From assembly GCF_027580225.2 (NCBI RefSeq), contig NC_073354.2, forward strand, positions 20,667,001-20,731,000: DNA of 64,000 nucleotides. Reading direction: 5' to 3'. Below the pieces are notes generated by a model. It was given only the letters and a program-made list of their open reading frames with translations. It did not search any database and was not told the origin of the DNA. Positions 22,236 through 35,010 of the stretch are shown here, piece after piece. How positions within the stretch are numbered: position 1 is the first letter of the stretch; the number at the start of each line of letters is the position of its first letter. The position numbers and the translations under genes were made by a program. Origin of the DNA: Misgurnus anguillicaudatus (lineage: Eukaryota > Chordata > Actinopteri > Cypriniformes > Cobitidae).

Positions 22236-24952
22236 CACCTTGTGTTTAATCCAACTGCTGCTAAAATCCTGATTTATAAACACAATGACGTCGTCTGACA
22301 AAATCACCATACATTTACATTGAAGCCTCACTGCTGTTGCTCTTCTCATCAATGTCTTATTATGAGCCCTTTTTTATTTTAAATATCAGTTTTATTGTCG
22401 TGTATAGCGCAGACATTTCGGTGCTAATTCCAAAATATGAGAGAATACACAGTAACTGTTACACAAAGTTACTACAAAACACATGCGCAGGCAAACCGCA
22501 TTATAGCGAGGGAGAGAACGGGTGTGTGTGGGAAACACTAATGCTAACCTTTCGTCAAGTCATGATAAACTCGACCAGCCGTCTTCTCTGTCAGTAAAAT
22601 CTGTGACTGTTGACGTTTACGTGAAAAAGTAAACAGAGGAACGGACATTAAAAACACCACCACCTTTTCACTGTTATGCGAGGGTGTGGCGCGCTAGGCG
22701 CTTGCAACAATGAATTAAGACGTGTTTAAACAATATAAATGTAAATGGGAATCATGAAAAATCTATTTGTGGCGGCCAGTGTTGATTCCGTGGTGTTGCG
22801 CCACAAGTAAATCAATGTATGGGACATATTGAAATGACACAGAAACTATAAATAAAATTAAACAAATATGAAGTAGTAGCATACCAAACTCAAGGGTGTT
22901 GGGATTATCTAATCTCAATAATTAAGGTAAACGGCAGTGCCACACTTGGGAAAGATAAGAATTTGGGATAGAATAAGAAGCCCACTGATCAATACTGCAA
23001 TCTACCACCTCACTGACTCAAGCATTATTGTTAATACTTTAAAACCACCCCTTGCTATTTAAGCAGAAAACATAAATGAGACGGGTGCAACGCTGTCGTC
23101 AATATTAATCAGTGTAAATATTTGTTGTGTTTTAGTGATTGCCCTCCAGTCTTCCTAACATGATTAAATTTTTGTTCTTTTGGAGATTTCACCCTATAAC
23201 CAGGAAAGTGAACACTGTCCCCATCCTCACAGTTCAATTCTTCAGAAGACTTTCATCAGCTAGCTTGAACTCCCTGTAGACTCAGCCTATGACCCTTCCA
23301 GTGATGCATGAATCAATGGTAAGAGGAGGAGCGCAGAGGATAAAGGTTGGGGAGAGGATAGTGTGGAATTCCCGAATCATACAACTCTTTGACTGAACCA
23401 CATGATTTGACAGCATGCAAACCACAGCCAAGCTGTGTTTCACTGTTACTTAAACAAAATGCTAAGAGATTTGCTTATGCGTCAGCCTGACCTAGTGTGT
23501 GGTAGGGAGGAAAAAGCAGACGTGCTTCCTTCAGCACAGGAAGGGTGAGGCAACAGGAGTTTCTAGCATTGCCCGTTACAGTCTGATAAACATGCTATTA
23601 TTCTGCAAATCTAATGTGTCCGAATCTAAATAACCGACTAATGAAACGTGACTTGTAATTTCATTAACACTTTAAGCGAGACAATGTTAAGCGAAACTGT
23701 TCCTGAATAAACCCGGTGTGGGGCTTTCTACACCGGCATATGGCCAAATCTAAACCAGATGTGAGACAAAACTCACATTATGACCTCTATCCAAATCCAT
23801 TTTTCTCCTTCAACTCACATTTTGCACTATAACAGAGACAAATTAATGCAACGGAGACAAATTAACTCACTTAATGGCATCCTTTATGTGTAACTACCTC
23901 TCTACTGTTTCAGCCGTACAAAAGCATTTGATTTGGTCTCCGTGAATTTCCTTGGAAGCTTCTTTTGCTTTGACTGAAAGCTGACAGCTTAAGCTTTGAA
24001 GCATTGCTGATCTGAATTAATAAGTCATTCTCTATTATGACAAAATACTTATCTGTTGTACAACAGACAGATAAATAAACTCACTCTTGTTCAAACACAT
24101 GCGGCAACCCCTGCAGCGTGCCAGTTCTGTAAACAGCTCGAACGTCTGAAGGATTTATAATAAAGCCAGATTTGAGCTACTTTTAAAATCTACAAAGAAA
24201 AAAGTCAACACAGAATGAACAAGCATGATAATGTATTTGACATCTGCATCCACCAAGTCCACAGTTTAAAAAGTTTGACCAAAGAGAGGGAAAATTGGGA
24301 CAAGGGTTTATAAAAAGCTCCAACCGCAACGGACAACACATCCAAAGCGTTCCTAAAGGAGGGCTGACATGCCGGTTCAGTCCAACCTTCTTTCTTCCTC
24401 CATCAGGAGAGACGTTTGTTAAGTATTTATGTGCCGGGTGTGACCTGATATGCCAGTTCAAATATAGGTAGGGACAAGAGCCTTCATCCGAGGGAAACAA
24501 TAGAAAGCGAGAAGGCCTTTCCAGAAGAGTCGGGGGCTGTGTTCATATGATTTTGTTCTCATTACGATGAGTCAGTATGACTGTGATACCTCATTACAGT
24601 GAGGCAGAGGAGTGCTGAGGCCACAATGATTTCCAGAGTTATGGAAATGGGTTAATCGGAGGACTCTTCCATCTCTGCGTGGGGGTGGAGACTTCTAACC
24701 GCTCCCATTTCGGCCTTGAGCAAAATACTTCACCTTCATCTAATACAGCCTTCGGCTACTTCTGAGCTTCGCTTTATCCATCTACCTGCCTGTGCATGAG
24801 ATAATATGCTGAAATGATAAAACAGCATCTCAACACTTGTTCAAACCAGATATGAAATAACCTAATGGTGTTCTGTGATGGAGCGATTCACACCAGCAGG
24901 ACCGCCATGAAAAGGGAGATCATGTTAATTCCTCTATGACGTTTGTCTTTAA

Positions 24953-27073
24953 AGGGGCGGTGAATTTGTCGATTTTATTGTTGTCTAATGTCTACTTATG
25001 ATGTTCGCGTGGTTTTTACATTCAAAAACATCAAAAGCAATAAGTAATAGGGTTGCCGCGGTGACAGAATTTTCCCACCGGTTAATCGGCGCGTCACAAA
25101 CCCGGTGATCCCGGTATCACCAGGTGGGAGGGGCTTATAAATGCGCATGCAGTCGTGCACATTTTACTTTCACTTTTGAATTACGCAACTGTTTAAATGC
25201 ATCGCTTCCGTAAGCTGCGTTAAATCGCGTATAGATGTGCGTGCAATGTGCGTGCAATGCGAGTGTAACAGCTGGTTTAATTAAGTGCTTGAGTCAAAGT
25301 GCGCATGTAATTCTCACAGAACCCGCCAGTCCCAAGCAGAGCAACCGGCTACTTCTCCATAAAACGCTGCTTGAATGATGGGTTTATTTTTTTTTTTTGA
25401 TGAAAAACACAACAACAAAATGATCTCGCTTATATTAAACATCATATATGTATATTATAACAAAAACGAGTAAGCATGCCGCTTCTGACATCATCTGGTC
25501 AGTCAGCTCTCCTTGCAAACTCTGACAGGAATGAAATCTGACACCTGTTGCTCTGTGATGTGACGCGCGTTCAGCTCCGCTGAATTCAGTGTGTTGCTCT
25601 TTCTAACAAAACTAAATGATTTAATTACACGAAAATATCAAAACAGTGAAAGATGATGTCGCGGTGGGCAAGTGATCTAACCGGTGAAAGGCTGAAGCAC
25701 CGGTTATCACCGTTTCACCTACTATCGCGGCAAGCCTAATAAGTAATACGCGATTTTGTAACATGGATTAGTGGCTGTCTGGAGAAATGGTTCGTTTGAA
25801 GGGGCGGGCCGCACTTAAGACCTGGACGTAAACGCCCACTGCTATGATTGGACAGCTTCATTACCCGTCATTACACGTGGGCAAATGTTTTAAACATTTG
25901 TGTAAAAATAGCAGCCGAACACAAATATGTTTGAGCCACAAAAGATTCTGGGTGCTAAAGATGATATACATAAATGACAACACGTATAGTAAAGTAGAAA
26001 CAAAACTTTAAACTTGACGTGACAAAATTACCGTAAACAACACAGTAAGCGCGCATCAGAATCTAAACTGTGGCTGATAATACTTATCAATAACTTTGCA
26101 TATTTCTATTATGCTTGTGAGGTTGCTTTGACATACACGTAACGTTACATACCACAGTTATATGATAAAAAAGCTTTGTTGGGTGTTTGACCTTTCAAAC
26201 GCAACTCGCCTAAAATACCGTATACAACACAGTAAGCGGGCATCAGAATCTAAACTGCGGCTGATAAATCCTTCTTTATCAATAACTTTGTATATTCTAC
26301 CGTTAAATTACAGTCGTGTTGTTAAGTGTTGTACCTTTATTAATCGTTTAATGTTTTTAGTACATTAAAACCGTCAAACATACGTGTTTAGACACGGATG
26401 TTACAACAGACATATCAAGCGATCTCTTCTAACAAAGCAATAGTGAAACGCAGTAACTTAAATAAACTTACTGTGTATACTGCTGTGTCATTTTTGTCAG
26501 ATCCAATATTAGTGGTGTTTTTAATCACAGTCTCTCTGCAAATCCAGCATCGACTTCTTTACAAATGAATCCGTGTAAACAGAAGCAAGCTGGAACTTCT
26601 TCAAAAGCAAACTGTATCCACGCATTCCTAATGTTGAGCCTCCGTTATCCAGCGTCTGTGTTATTCCCATAGACCATTCTTCCACAACCGAAAATGCGTT
26701 TCCATGGTTACTTCAGATCACCGCGTAAAAATAAAAGTCTCTCCGAAAAAAATGTATTTAGAAGTAATTTTGGTTACATTTGGCAATCTTTAAAGACATG
26801 TTTACTTATTGTTTAGACACACGTGTGTCACGCGAAGCTGTGGGAGGGGCTACAAAAGTGGTCCTTGTATTTGGCTATGGGGAGGTGCTTCAATTCTACT
26901 TTGACGTCATATGTTTCCGAATTCCACACTTCATCGTTATACTGTCTTGGTGACAAAAACTGTTATATTTCAATAGCACGGACGTTTTCAGTTCTGAAAC
27001 TTGCAGGATGTTCATTTAAGTATGATGACCTCTTATGATCAAGTTAAAATTGAGTATTTGATTCACCGCTCCT
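24953..27073. mobile_element. 2.1-kb TTAA element, AGGGGCGGTGAATTTG ends
   Basis: Flanked by TTAA at 24949-24952 and 27074-27077. Left end AGGGGCGGTGAAT and right end ATTCACCGCTCCT form inverted repeats. A hAT-type MITE (25048-25738) is inserted near its left end. An internal direct repeat of about 80 bases (about 26030-26100 and 26215-26300) shares AACACAGTAAGCG and GCATCAGAATCTAAACTG. No transposase frame is left. Confidence 0.75.
25048..25738. mobile_element. hAT-type MITE, TAGGGTTGCCGCGGTGA ends
   Basis: A 691-bp element with ends TAGGGTTGCCGCGGTGA and TATCGCGGCAAGCCTA. The exact 8-bp direct repeat ATAAGTAA flanks it (25040-25047 and 25739-25746). It is nested in the TTAA element 24953-27073. 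Subterminal CCGGTTA/ACCGG words repeat at both ends. No coding capacity. Confidence 0.88.
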
Positions 27074-28461
27074 TTAATGAATGTTAATCTAAGTGTGAAA
27101 TACTTTATTCCTTCTTTCATTTAGTCTAGAAACCCATGCACACCGAGTAAAAAATTATTATGCATTAATGTGCTCCATTATGCACTCACAATCACAGTTT
27201 AGACAAGGATGCATGCGAGACGTGGCCTGGGGTGAGAACGAAGATCAGGGGTCCCGGTGTGTGTCTGCGAGTCAAAGTGAGCTTGACAGTGTGAAGACTT
27301 CACTGTCATCCCAGCAGAACATGCGGTCTCAGTGAAGCCTGATGTGGGGCAGACTGCTAATGCACTTTCAAAAACCTTAAATGGGTCGCTGAGAGACCCT
27401 ATCAATGCAGAAAGAAGCCAGTGAAAATATAAAGCATTTTAAGTAATATGGTTCTGTAGTCCCAGCATGCCGAGGTCTGCTGACGAATGCAGAAGGTTGT
27501 GGGGATAGATCGTCTTTAATATGTAAAACGGTTAGAAATAGCTTCACATAACTAAGTAACTTTGCATATGTGGCACGTATTAGGCTGTGTGTGCAAACGA
27601 TTTACACTAAGAAAACAAACATTCAGTTGGCTACTGAAATGAAAACTAATCAAGCGCTTTCTTTATCGCTCAATAAGGCATCATTAAACATTGTGTAAAT
27701 GCAAATAAGCCTCTGTCTGGTGGTCCAAAGAAAGCGAATCTAAAAACCCTGACCGCAACCCTCCATGCAGGGCATTCCAGGAGTGAGTTGTGGTTTGCGA
27801 ACACACACTTCAACTAACCACTTTTCCCTATTTCATGCCTTTGAAATGAATACAAGCCTGCAGGATCTTATACAAGAGTGATGTAAAACCACAGAGGTAA
27901 TGCTGAGCGAGAGTCAAACATCAAGAGACTTTCTTGAAAGGGATTCGCCCAAAATATGAAAACTGTGTCATGTTGTTTCAAACTCGTCTCACTTTAGGTA
28001 AAACACGAAAGGAGATGCTGGAATGAAAACAAAAGCTTGACAGTCGAAGTCCACAGCAACTTAAACAGCAGCATCAAACTTCTACAAACTCTTCCCTTTT
28101 GTTTCATGAAAGAAAGTTAATGTAGATATGAAACAGCATGATGGTGAGCAAACGATGACCAAGTTTTCATTTTTCTGTGAATTCATCGCTTGGATCCTCC
28201 CAAGCCTTGGGATTGCTCAAATAAAAGAGAGTCAGATCTTTAAATCAATGTGCAGTTCAATTCAATGAAAAATAAAACTTCTGGTCAACCACATTTTCAA
28301 TTTCAATAAGGTATTTATGCCCCCAAGTTCACATTGTTTGGTTACAGTAAGAAAATATAGGGAGAATACGGCAATCTTATTGTATAACCACACAAGCACA
28401 ACATGCCCAAGAAGACACTACAAAACATCTAAAACAGAGTTATATCAAGTAAGTTATATCT

Positions 28462-29330
28462 AGGGATGCTCCGATCGATCGGCCGATAATGCTTGCGATG
28501 CTTCTCAATAGGGCTGCACGATAAATCGCATGCGATATCACGCGCATCTCGTCAGTAATGCCGGTTCCTTGATTAGTATTAAATTGCCAAAAGCTGCTTT
28601 CAGATGGAGCGGCATTAACTACACAGAGCCGTAGTTCACTGACAAGTAGGGGTGTCAACAATAATTGATTCGGCAATGCATCGCAATGCGCGCATGCACG
28701 ATTCAGCATCGATGCAGCAAAGTGCCATGATCGATTATATCACTGTTTATTTTCTGGCCTCGAGTGGAGAATAAAGTTGTGAAGTTTCAATTACTTCCGG
28801 GGGCATAACAACAACAATCAAGATGGCTGAGGCGGAGAGAGATGACCGTGATAGACGGGGAAATAAAAACGCACCCTTTTCCATGAAAAGTGGACATATG
28901 GGCACATTTTGGATTCTATGAAGTTAATGGGAAACTAGACAAGACTTTCGCCGTGTGTACAATTCTCATCTCAGGTATATAATTGTCATTGTCTTAAAGC
29001 TGCTAAGCTTCCGTTTTTGTTGAGAATAGTTGCACTTGACTGATGAAAAATTTGCCTTGTTGTGTACAGTAGAATTCTGATGCATCGCAATGCATCGTAG
29101 AATCGAATCGAATTGTTACCTGGTGAATCGTAATTGAATCGAATTGTGAGGGCAGTGCCAATGCACACCCCTACTGACAAGCTGGGCCATATCGCAGGCG
29201 ATACATCTGCGATAATTAATGCGAAATCAGCTGAATGGATTTCAAAACGGTAAAAAACAAATGTTTAACTCTAGGGGAGCTGGAAAATAAGCATATTTTC
29301 AAAAAAAGTGGAATGTCCCTTTAATGTACA
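28462..29330. mobile_element. cluster of truncated and nested MITEs
   Basis: From the left: a truncated TAGGGATGCTCCGATCG end (28462-28500), a GGGCTGCACGATAAATCGC element (about 28508-29215) split by the complete 28647-29173 element, and a right-end fragment of the 53271/62529 TTAA family (29216-29321, ending in GTGGAATGTCCCTTTAA). Assignments use matches to complete copies inside this window. Confidence 0.65.
28647..29173. mobile_element. hAT-type MITE, TAGGGGTGTCAACAATAATTG ends
   Basis: A 527-bp element with ends TAGGGGTGTCAACA and GCACACCCCTA, flanked by an exact 8-bp duplication CTGACAAG (28639-28646 and 29174-29181). It contains many ATCGATGCA/GCATCGCAATGC words at both sides and an AAGATGGCTGAGGCGGAGAG block in the centre. 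No transposase. Confidence 0.88.
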
Positions 29331-31002
29331 GATTCTCAACCAAAACACCACCCAATTTTTTTCCACAAAAGTGTTTATAAGTGTTACTTAATTTAACCCA
29401 TTCAGTCAAATGGAAACAATGCTGTGAACTTGAAATCCCCTGTCCAGTTTCCCCAACATTACCACAAAATGCTAAAAATATTGTGCTTTATGAACTGACA
29501 AAGCAAACAGCTATTATAAAAAAATATTTTCAAGTGCATAAGATCATGAACAATATAAACAATATACCTTCTTTAAGGTCCGCTTAAACATCCTCAAATT
29601 TACAAGATCAGAGATGTAATTTACTAATTGTACTTAGACAAAAGCTTTTTTTATCAACATTAATGTTATATGACATGCTGGACAGCTATAACTTCTAGGT
29701 AGAAAAGCCATTGTTGTTAAGTATGCGGTAATGAGCTGAAAAATTGCTGCAACCTTCTATGACGTACATATGGTCCATAAATATTTCTTTATTGTTGACT
29801 CCAAAGCATTGCTTGGTAACAACTTTTTTTTAATACATCATCACCTACGTACTTGGAAATAAAGAAAAAAAAAACAATTAATTGCACCATAAAACATACT
29901 GTGCACAAATTTGACTATAATTGTAGCTTTTGTCAGTTTATTCAAGTTGAGTGGACAGACACCCGCAGGTGCACACCTCTTTTTTAAGATTTGCACACAG
30001 CAGTTTTGCTGCTGAAAACTGTAAAATGCTTGCAATGTGGCTAATATAGTGAACTCGCCTCAAGCCGCAACTGAACATTACTTTACATATTGCAACATTA
30101 TTCTTGTATGATTTGGCAAACCGAAAGAATGACATTTCTGTGACAATGACAGCAGAAAAAACGCAGAGCTTACCGGCAGCATTTTGAGCTGCAGACCTAT
30201 TCCTGCACAGTACTGGATTTCATTAGTGCATGATGATGAGAGCTAGACAAAGGAAGTGAACACTTTATTCCCAGGTGAGCGAGAACTCAAGCATCCCATT
30301 GGACGAGCTGAAATATTGGGACTTGAGTCAGACTGTCATTTTAAAAGAGGGAAAAGTGGTTGCCAAGGACAACAAGGGGAAGTGGAAATAAAAACATGTC
30401 CCACTTTTCTTTCCCCATCCAATTTCTCTCGCCAGTGACAGGAGCCAGAGGTCAAGCCAGTGTTTTTGTGGAACTACAGGGACCTTCAAAGACTACGGAC
30501 TGAAGAGAAACATTTTATTCAGATTTCTACATCTATGTACGTCAGCCATGCCTGGCTTTTCAGGGCATAACAATGAGGATGTTTCCTGCTCGCCCAGTCG
30601 GAGAGATACATTTTTTACTTGGCCTTCAATGGCCAAACAAAATAAAATGACAAATGTCTTTTTTTCTTTCATTATTTTGTTATTTCTTTCAAAAATCCAT
30701 TGTTGGAGCACTGCTGCAGTAACAACACATCTTAATAGTCTCAAAACTCCATCCTTATCGTTAAGCCCATTTTTGTGGCAAAAATAGAAAATGATTACAA
30801 TAATTGTGTCAGCAGAGACTAAAATTGGAAGGATATAGCTCTTACAATGCAGCAAATTTTGCCCGTCTCAAATACATGAGACAAATCAAATCAGCTAATA
30901 CACTGTTGTACTGAACATAGAGCTGAGTATAGAACAGTGTTTCTTAACCCCATCATAATGCTGTTGCAAATAATGCAATGAGATTACAACAAGAGAAAAA
31001 TT

Positions 31003-31140
31003 AGGGCTGGGACGAATAATCGTGCAAATCCGCATTTTCAATGAAAGAATTCTAATGAATTACGGTTAAATACCGCCACATCCAAAAGCTACAGGGTGAT
31101 CTCGTGAAGAAACTCAATGTTGCAGAAGTACCACTAGTGT
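31003..31140. mobile_element. solo left end of a hAT-type MITE
   Basis: Starts TTAGGGCTGGGACGAATAATCG, a common MITE end. No convincing right end follows before the 31145 element. The CCCAGCCCTA at about 35000 is a candidate partner, but the flanks do not match. Confidence 0.4.
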
Positions 31141-31812
31141 CAGTAATGGCGCTTTTCCATTGCATAGTACCCCACGATTTGGCTTAGTTTGGGTTGGGTC
31201 AGCTTACTTTTGGGAGCTTTTCCATTAGGTGCAGTACGTGGTACCGGATACTTTTTTTCGTACCACCTCGGTTGGGGTTCCAAGCGACCCGAGCTGATAC
31301 CAAACGTGACGGGAAAACACAGTAGATCACTGATTGGTCTGAAAGAAACGTCATTTACAGTGTCATCGCTTAGCTTTACCTTTAGTGCTAGCTTGCGCTG
31401 TTTCGAGCAAACATGTTGTCATCTGTGCTCTGCTACAGGGGCGGACTGGCCATCTGGCAGACCGGGCAGTTTCCCGGTGGGCCGACGTACTTTTTGGGCC
31501 GATCCATCTCATACTATTTTTGTCTCAGCAGCCCAGTTAGCGTCTTTTTTTTCCTAGACAGACCGGCCCACTGACATTTAAGCAGCAGCCCATTGGTTAT
31601 TTTCTTTAAACGACATTAAGCTGGCCCAATGACGGACCAGCCCAGTCATCGTCCTTTTTTTTACCCTAAATAGACCGGCCCACTCACATTTAAGCAGCAG
31701 CCAATTGGTTATTTTTTTTAATGACATAAAGGTGGCCCAATCACCGCTTTGGTCTCTGTGCAAGCGAGCGTGCAACGTCGGTCAGTTCACGTGTCAAAAT
31801 AGAGAGAGAGAG

Positions 31813-31893
31813 ATGGAGAAAAAACTCAAGGGAGGTGCAGAAAAACTGCGCGACAAAAAGAAACAGACTCTTCAGGCAGACGCTGGAAAATAA
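31813..31893 (+). pseudogene. hAT transposase N-terminal remnant
   Basis: A 26-codon frame (ATG 31813, TAA 31891-31893) inside the hAT element. The product is strongly basic (MEKKLKGGAEKLRDKKK, then a short tail ending in AGK). This composition and its position fit the start of hAT-family transposases related to ZMYM1-like proteins in fish. No BED finger, RNase H-like core or dimerisation region follows. This is inference from family resemblance, with moderate certainty. Confidence 0.5.
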
Positions 31894-32149
31894 CACAACT
31901 GTTTTCTTCAACTCGCGTCGCTGGTGATGATGATGATGGTGGCGCGTGGCACTGGCAGCACCAGCACGCAAAATGTCAGTGAGGAGAGGGAGAGAGAGAC
32001 GAGGGAGAAGTGAGTTGCGGTAAGCAGAACTGCTTTCAAAACACAAGTTTAGATAGATACCCCTTGATAAAACCAAGTCAAAAACACACAATTATGGTGA
32101 TAAAGCTGCAACAAAATAATTGCACTCTTTGCTCTGTGACTACAACCCA

Positions 32150-32443
32150 GACGAACTGGGGACTTCAATACTATTACGTCCGTTGCATTCTCTTCTCCTA
32201 TTTTCTTACCATTTCCGCGTCGGTTTAGGGTTAGATTTACATAATGACATCCCTACCCAAACCTAACTCTAACCCCAACGCCAGGTGACAACTGTTTCTA
32301 ACCCCAACGCCAGGTGACAACTGTTTAATTTCGCGTACACTGTTTAATTTTGCGTAATCTAACCCTAAACCGACGCGAAAATGGTAAGAAAATAGGAGAA
32401 GAGAATGCAACGGACGTAATAGTATTGAAGTCCCCAGTTCGTC
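32150..32443. mobile_element. foldback element inside the hAT copy
   Basis: Left arm GACGAACTGGGGACTTCAAT, right arm ATTGAAGTCCCCAGTTCGTC, with near-perfect arms of about 85-90 bases (32150-32237 against 32355-32443). The loop holds a 29-bp direct repeat in two copies (about 32268-32325, CCCCAACGCCAGGTGACAAC). GGTTTAGGGTTAG in the arms resembles telomere units but occurs only once per arm. Confidence 0.8.
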
Positions 32444-34149
32444 AAAAAATGATGCGAAAGGTATACCCTCCGCGTCACATATTGACGAATGGTCAAGTGT
32501 CGTCAAATATTGACGACATGGGGTGAGACTGTGTTAGTGACTACGAGAGTGTATCTGATTCGTAGATTTTTCGTTGATTGTCTGTTTCAAAACGTGTCAT
32601 TTCTCTTCAAGCAAAATCAAACAGTCCAGGACATCTGCTTACAGACAAAATATATGTTTATTGTATATAACAACACAATTGACAGATAATGTTAAAAAGC
32701 TCTATTACTGTAATCACACAAGTTTAGTTCAGTGAATGTAGTAGTGAATACTTTCCTGTAAGTACTGCAAGTAATAATCAGGTTTTAATATTACTGTAAG
32801 CAGCACTTGTATTTTGTTAAAAGTCAGCAATTCAATGGCACATTTTGCCAATTGCACCATCTCTGGTGTCCTGTTCTTCATCATAGGGTACTCTTCATCT
32901 GCCTCTCAGACTGTTTACAATCCACACAATTGGTAAAGAATACCATTAGAAAAAAGCGTGTACAATTTTGAGTTGTTGTGTTTGCTTGATGACAACTGAG
33001 TTGTAGTTGTGTTCATCTTTAGCAGCCTGCCTGTGTTTAGCATTTATAAAACAAGTTCATTGCAGTGTAAAATGTGTGTTTTACTCAGAAGTTTGTTTAG
33101 ACTTTAGCCAAAAGAGTGCATGACGAATGTGTTTAGGCCGCTATGAATTTGGTTCAGAGATTGGGGTTTAGTGTTTTAGCAATTCAGAAAAACTGTAATC
33201 AACATATAATATGACAGTTAATAAGATAGGAATATTTTTGTTGTGTTCATTATTTATTATAGGCTGCAGTGTGTAGTGAATAGTGTTTTTAGGACCTAAC
33301 AAAAATGTTTACAAATGTTTGAAGGATGAAGCTTGTTTAAGGATTACAGTTTTACTGCATTAATAAATAACACGTTCTAGAAGTGTTTGTTGTGTCAACT
33401 CTCACTCTTTTCTACCTGCTATTAATTGGGCTTAGTGCTTTTATGGAATTGGAGTTGCTATTGCTTAAAGGCGTGCAAAGATGGGTGGTATTTGTAAATA
33501 TATGTAGTGTGGGCCGGTTTGGGCCAAAATGCCAGGGCCGAATTTTTGTCCCAGTCCAGCCCTGCTCTGCTATAAGTTCCCAAACTCCCTTTTAGCGATG
33601 AAAAACATCCACATGTTGAGATAACAGTTTTTTCCAGACTTGCAGTTTGTGGCGGAACATTCGCGGCGAGCACGTCAGCATTATATGCTTAAATGCAACG
33701 TCAGTGAGGCTCAGCGGAGCGCTGTCGGCTGACGCCTCGGGTGTTTGAACAGAAACTGTCATGTGATACAGAGGTAGTGATAAACGCGATGTGCAAACAT
33801 CTATTTGTGGCAGCCAATTTTAATTTTGTGGCGGACTGAGAAATTAATGTATGGGAATATACAACGATGCTCTCCTCTCACTTGTATGCTGTCCCAGCTG
33901 TAGGCAGCGCAAATATAACGACACGCCTATAATCCCTCCCACTGCGAAGTGATACTAAACTCAATGGAAAAGCTAACCACGCCAAAGTGAGGTGAGCTGA
34001 CCCGACCCAAACCAAACCAAACCGTGGGGTACCATGCAATGGAAAAGAGCCATAATTCACCAATTCACAGCTGTGGTTATAGAATGTGTGTAAAAGGGGC
34101 ACGTGCACATTGATGCATATAGGTCTTACATAAAAAGCATACATATATG

Positions 34150-34445
34150 TAAGGAATAATTGACGACGGGCCCATGAATTATAAGAAAATAATGCACGCC
34201 CAAGGTGGTAATCTGCACGACGCGAAGCAGAGTAACCGCAGGTGTGCATTATTTTCAAATAATTCAAAGGACCGTAGTCAATTATTCTGCTTATACCACG
34301 GTTACCACAAATATTGCTCTGGTGCCTATTTTTAAGACATTTGACAAAATAGGTGTGCGGTTATCAAAAAATAATGCATACCCATGGAACATCACAACCA
34401 ATCAGAATACAGCATTCAACAGACCCGTGGTATAGACAGAGAAAG
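34150..34445. repeat. dispersed repeat with AATAATTGACGACGGGCC
   Basis: A block with two ATAATGCAyxCCC words (AAATAATGCACGCCC and AAATAATGCATACCC) and a CGACGCGAAGCAGAGTAAC segment. It looks like a fish interspersed repeat, but it has no second copy here and no clear ends. Confidence 0.35.
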
Positions 34446-34879
34446 TTATTTTAAAAAGTTGACTTTATCAACATTTTCAACACAGCTACCAGATTCGTGT
34501 ACTATAGTGGAGAGGATAAAGGACGTTAGCAGATGCCCAAAAATAAAGTTGCCAGATACATACATATATTATATTGGTGCAACCAAATGCAACAACCAGA
34601 CATTTTGGTGCTGGGAAACCGTTTTAATAAACTTTCTGAGTTGCTAACACGTTAGAACCAATGGGGAATAACACCACTTCTGTTGCCAAAATGCACGCGC
34701 AGGCTATTTGATCATGTGAGCTGTGAAAGGGTCATATACGGCCATTCGGCCAATGTCAGTGAAAAAAGGCAGAAAATTTTAAAACGCATGTAGCTTTCAA
34801 AGTCGACATACGGAAGCACTTTGGCTTTAAAAAAGTTTTTTGTTAATTCAGCTCTATTTTTTACATTTTGGATAAAAAA

Positions 34880-35010
34880 AGGAAAAAAAGTATTGCAATG
34901 TATTGCAACATATTGTATCGTATCATGATACATTATATATATATATATGCCGCATGTATCGTGATATGTATCGTATTATGAGGCCCTTGCCAAAACCCAG
35001 CCCTAGTCTG
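34880..35010. mobile_element. solo right end of a MITE
   Basis: An AT-rich stretch with TATCGTGATATGTATCG words ending in AAAACCCAGCCCTAG, a common MITE terminus. The left end is missing. Confidence 0.4.

Larger units (their letters stand above)
31436..33564 (+). mobile_element. hAT transposon, internally deleted, CAGGGGCGGACTGGCC ends
   Basis: A 2129-bp element with ends CAGGGGCGGACTGGCC and CCAGTCCAGCCCTG and an exact 8-bp target duplication CTCTGCTA (31428-31435 and 33565-33572). Near the left end, a segment with GGCCCA...TTTAAGCAGCAGCC is tandemly duplicated (31550-31640 and 31675-31740). A short frame at 31813-31893 starts MEKKLKGGAEKLRDKKK and looks like the basic N-terminus of hAT/ZMYM-like transposases; the rest of the gene is absent. 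A foldback element sits at 32150-32443. The copy is non-autonomous. Confidence 0.88.
31145..34053. mobile_element. TTTTCCATTGCATAGTA element, interrupted copy
   Basis: Left end ATGGCGCTTTTCCATTGCAT and right end ATGCAATGGAAAAGAGCCAT. Without the inserted 31436-33564 element, the remaining 0.78 kb aligns with the intact copy at 11585-12286, including AAGTTCCCAAACTCCCTTTTAGCG immediately after the insertion. The insertion therefore postdates this element. Confidence 0.8.

Noticed and set aside
30165..30200. Minus-strand donor-like GCTGCCG|GTAAGC as an alternative btbd7 5' exon
   Set aside because: A lone donor match without a paired acceptor or composition change is expected by chance in 28 kb.
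32200..32370. GGTTTAGGGTTAG as an interstitial telomere repeat
   Set aside because: Only one TTAGGG unit per arm of the palindrome; there is no tandem array.
31003..35007. One large element from TAGGGCTGGG (31003) to CCCAGCCCTA (35007)
   Set aside because: The 8-bp flanks do not match, and the known 31145-34053 element fills most of the gap, so two solo ends are more likely.
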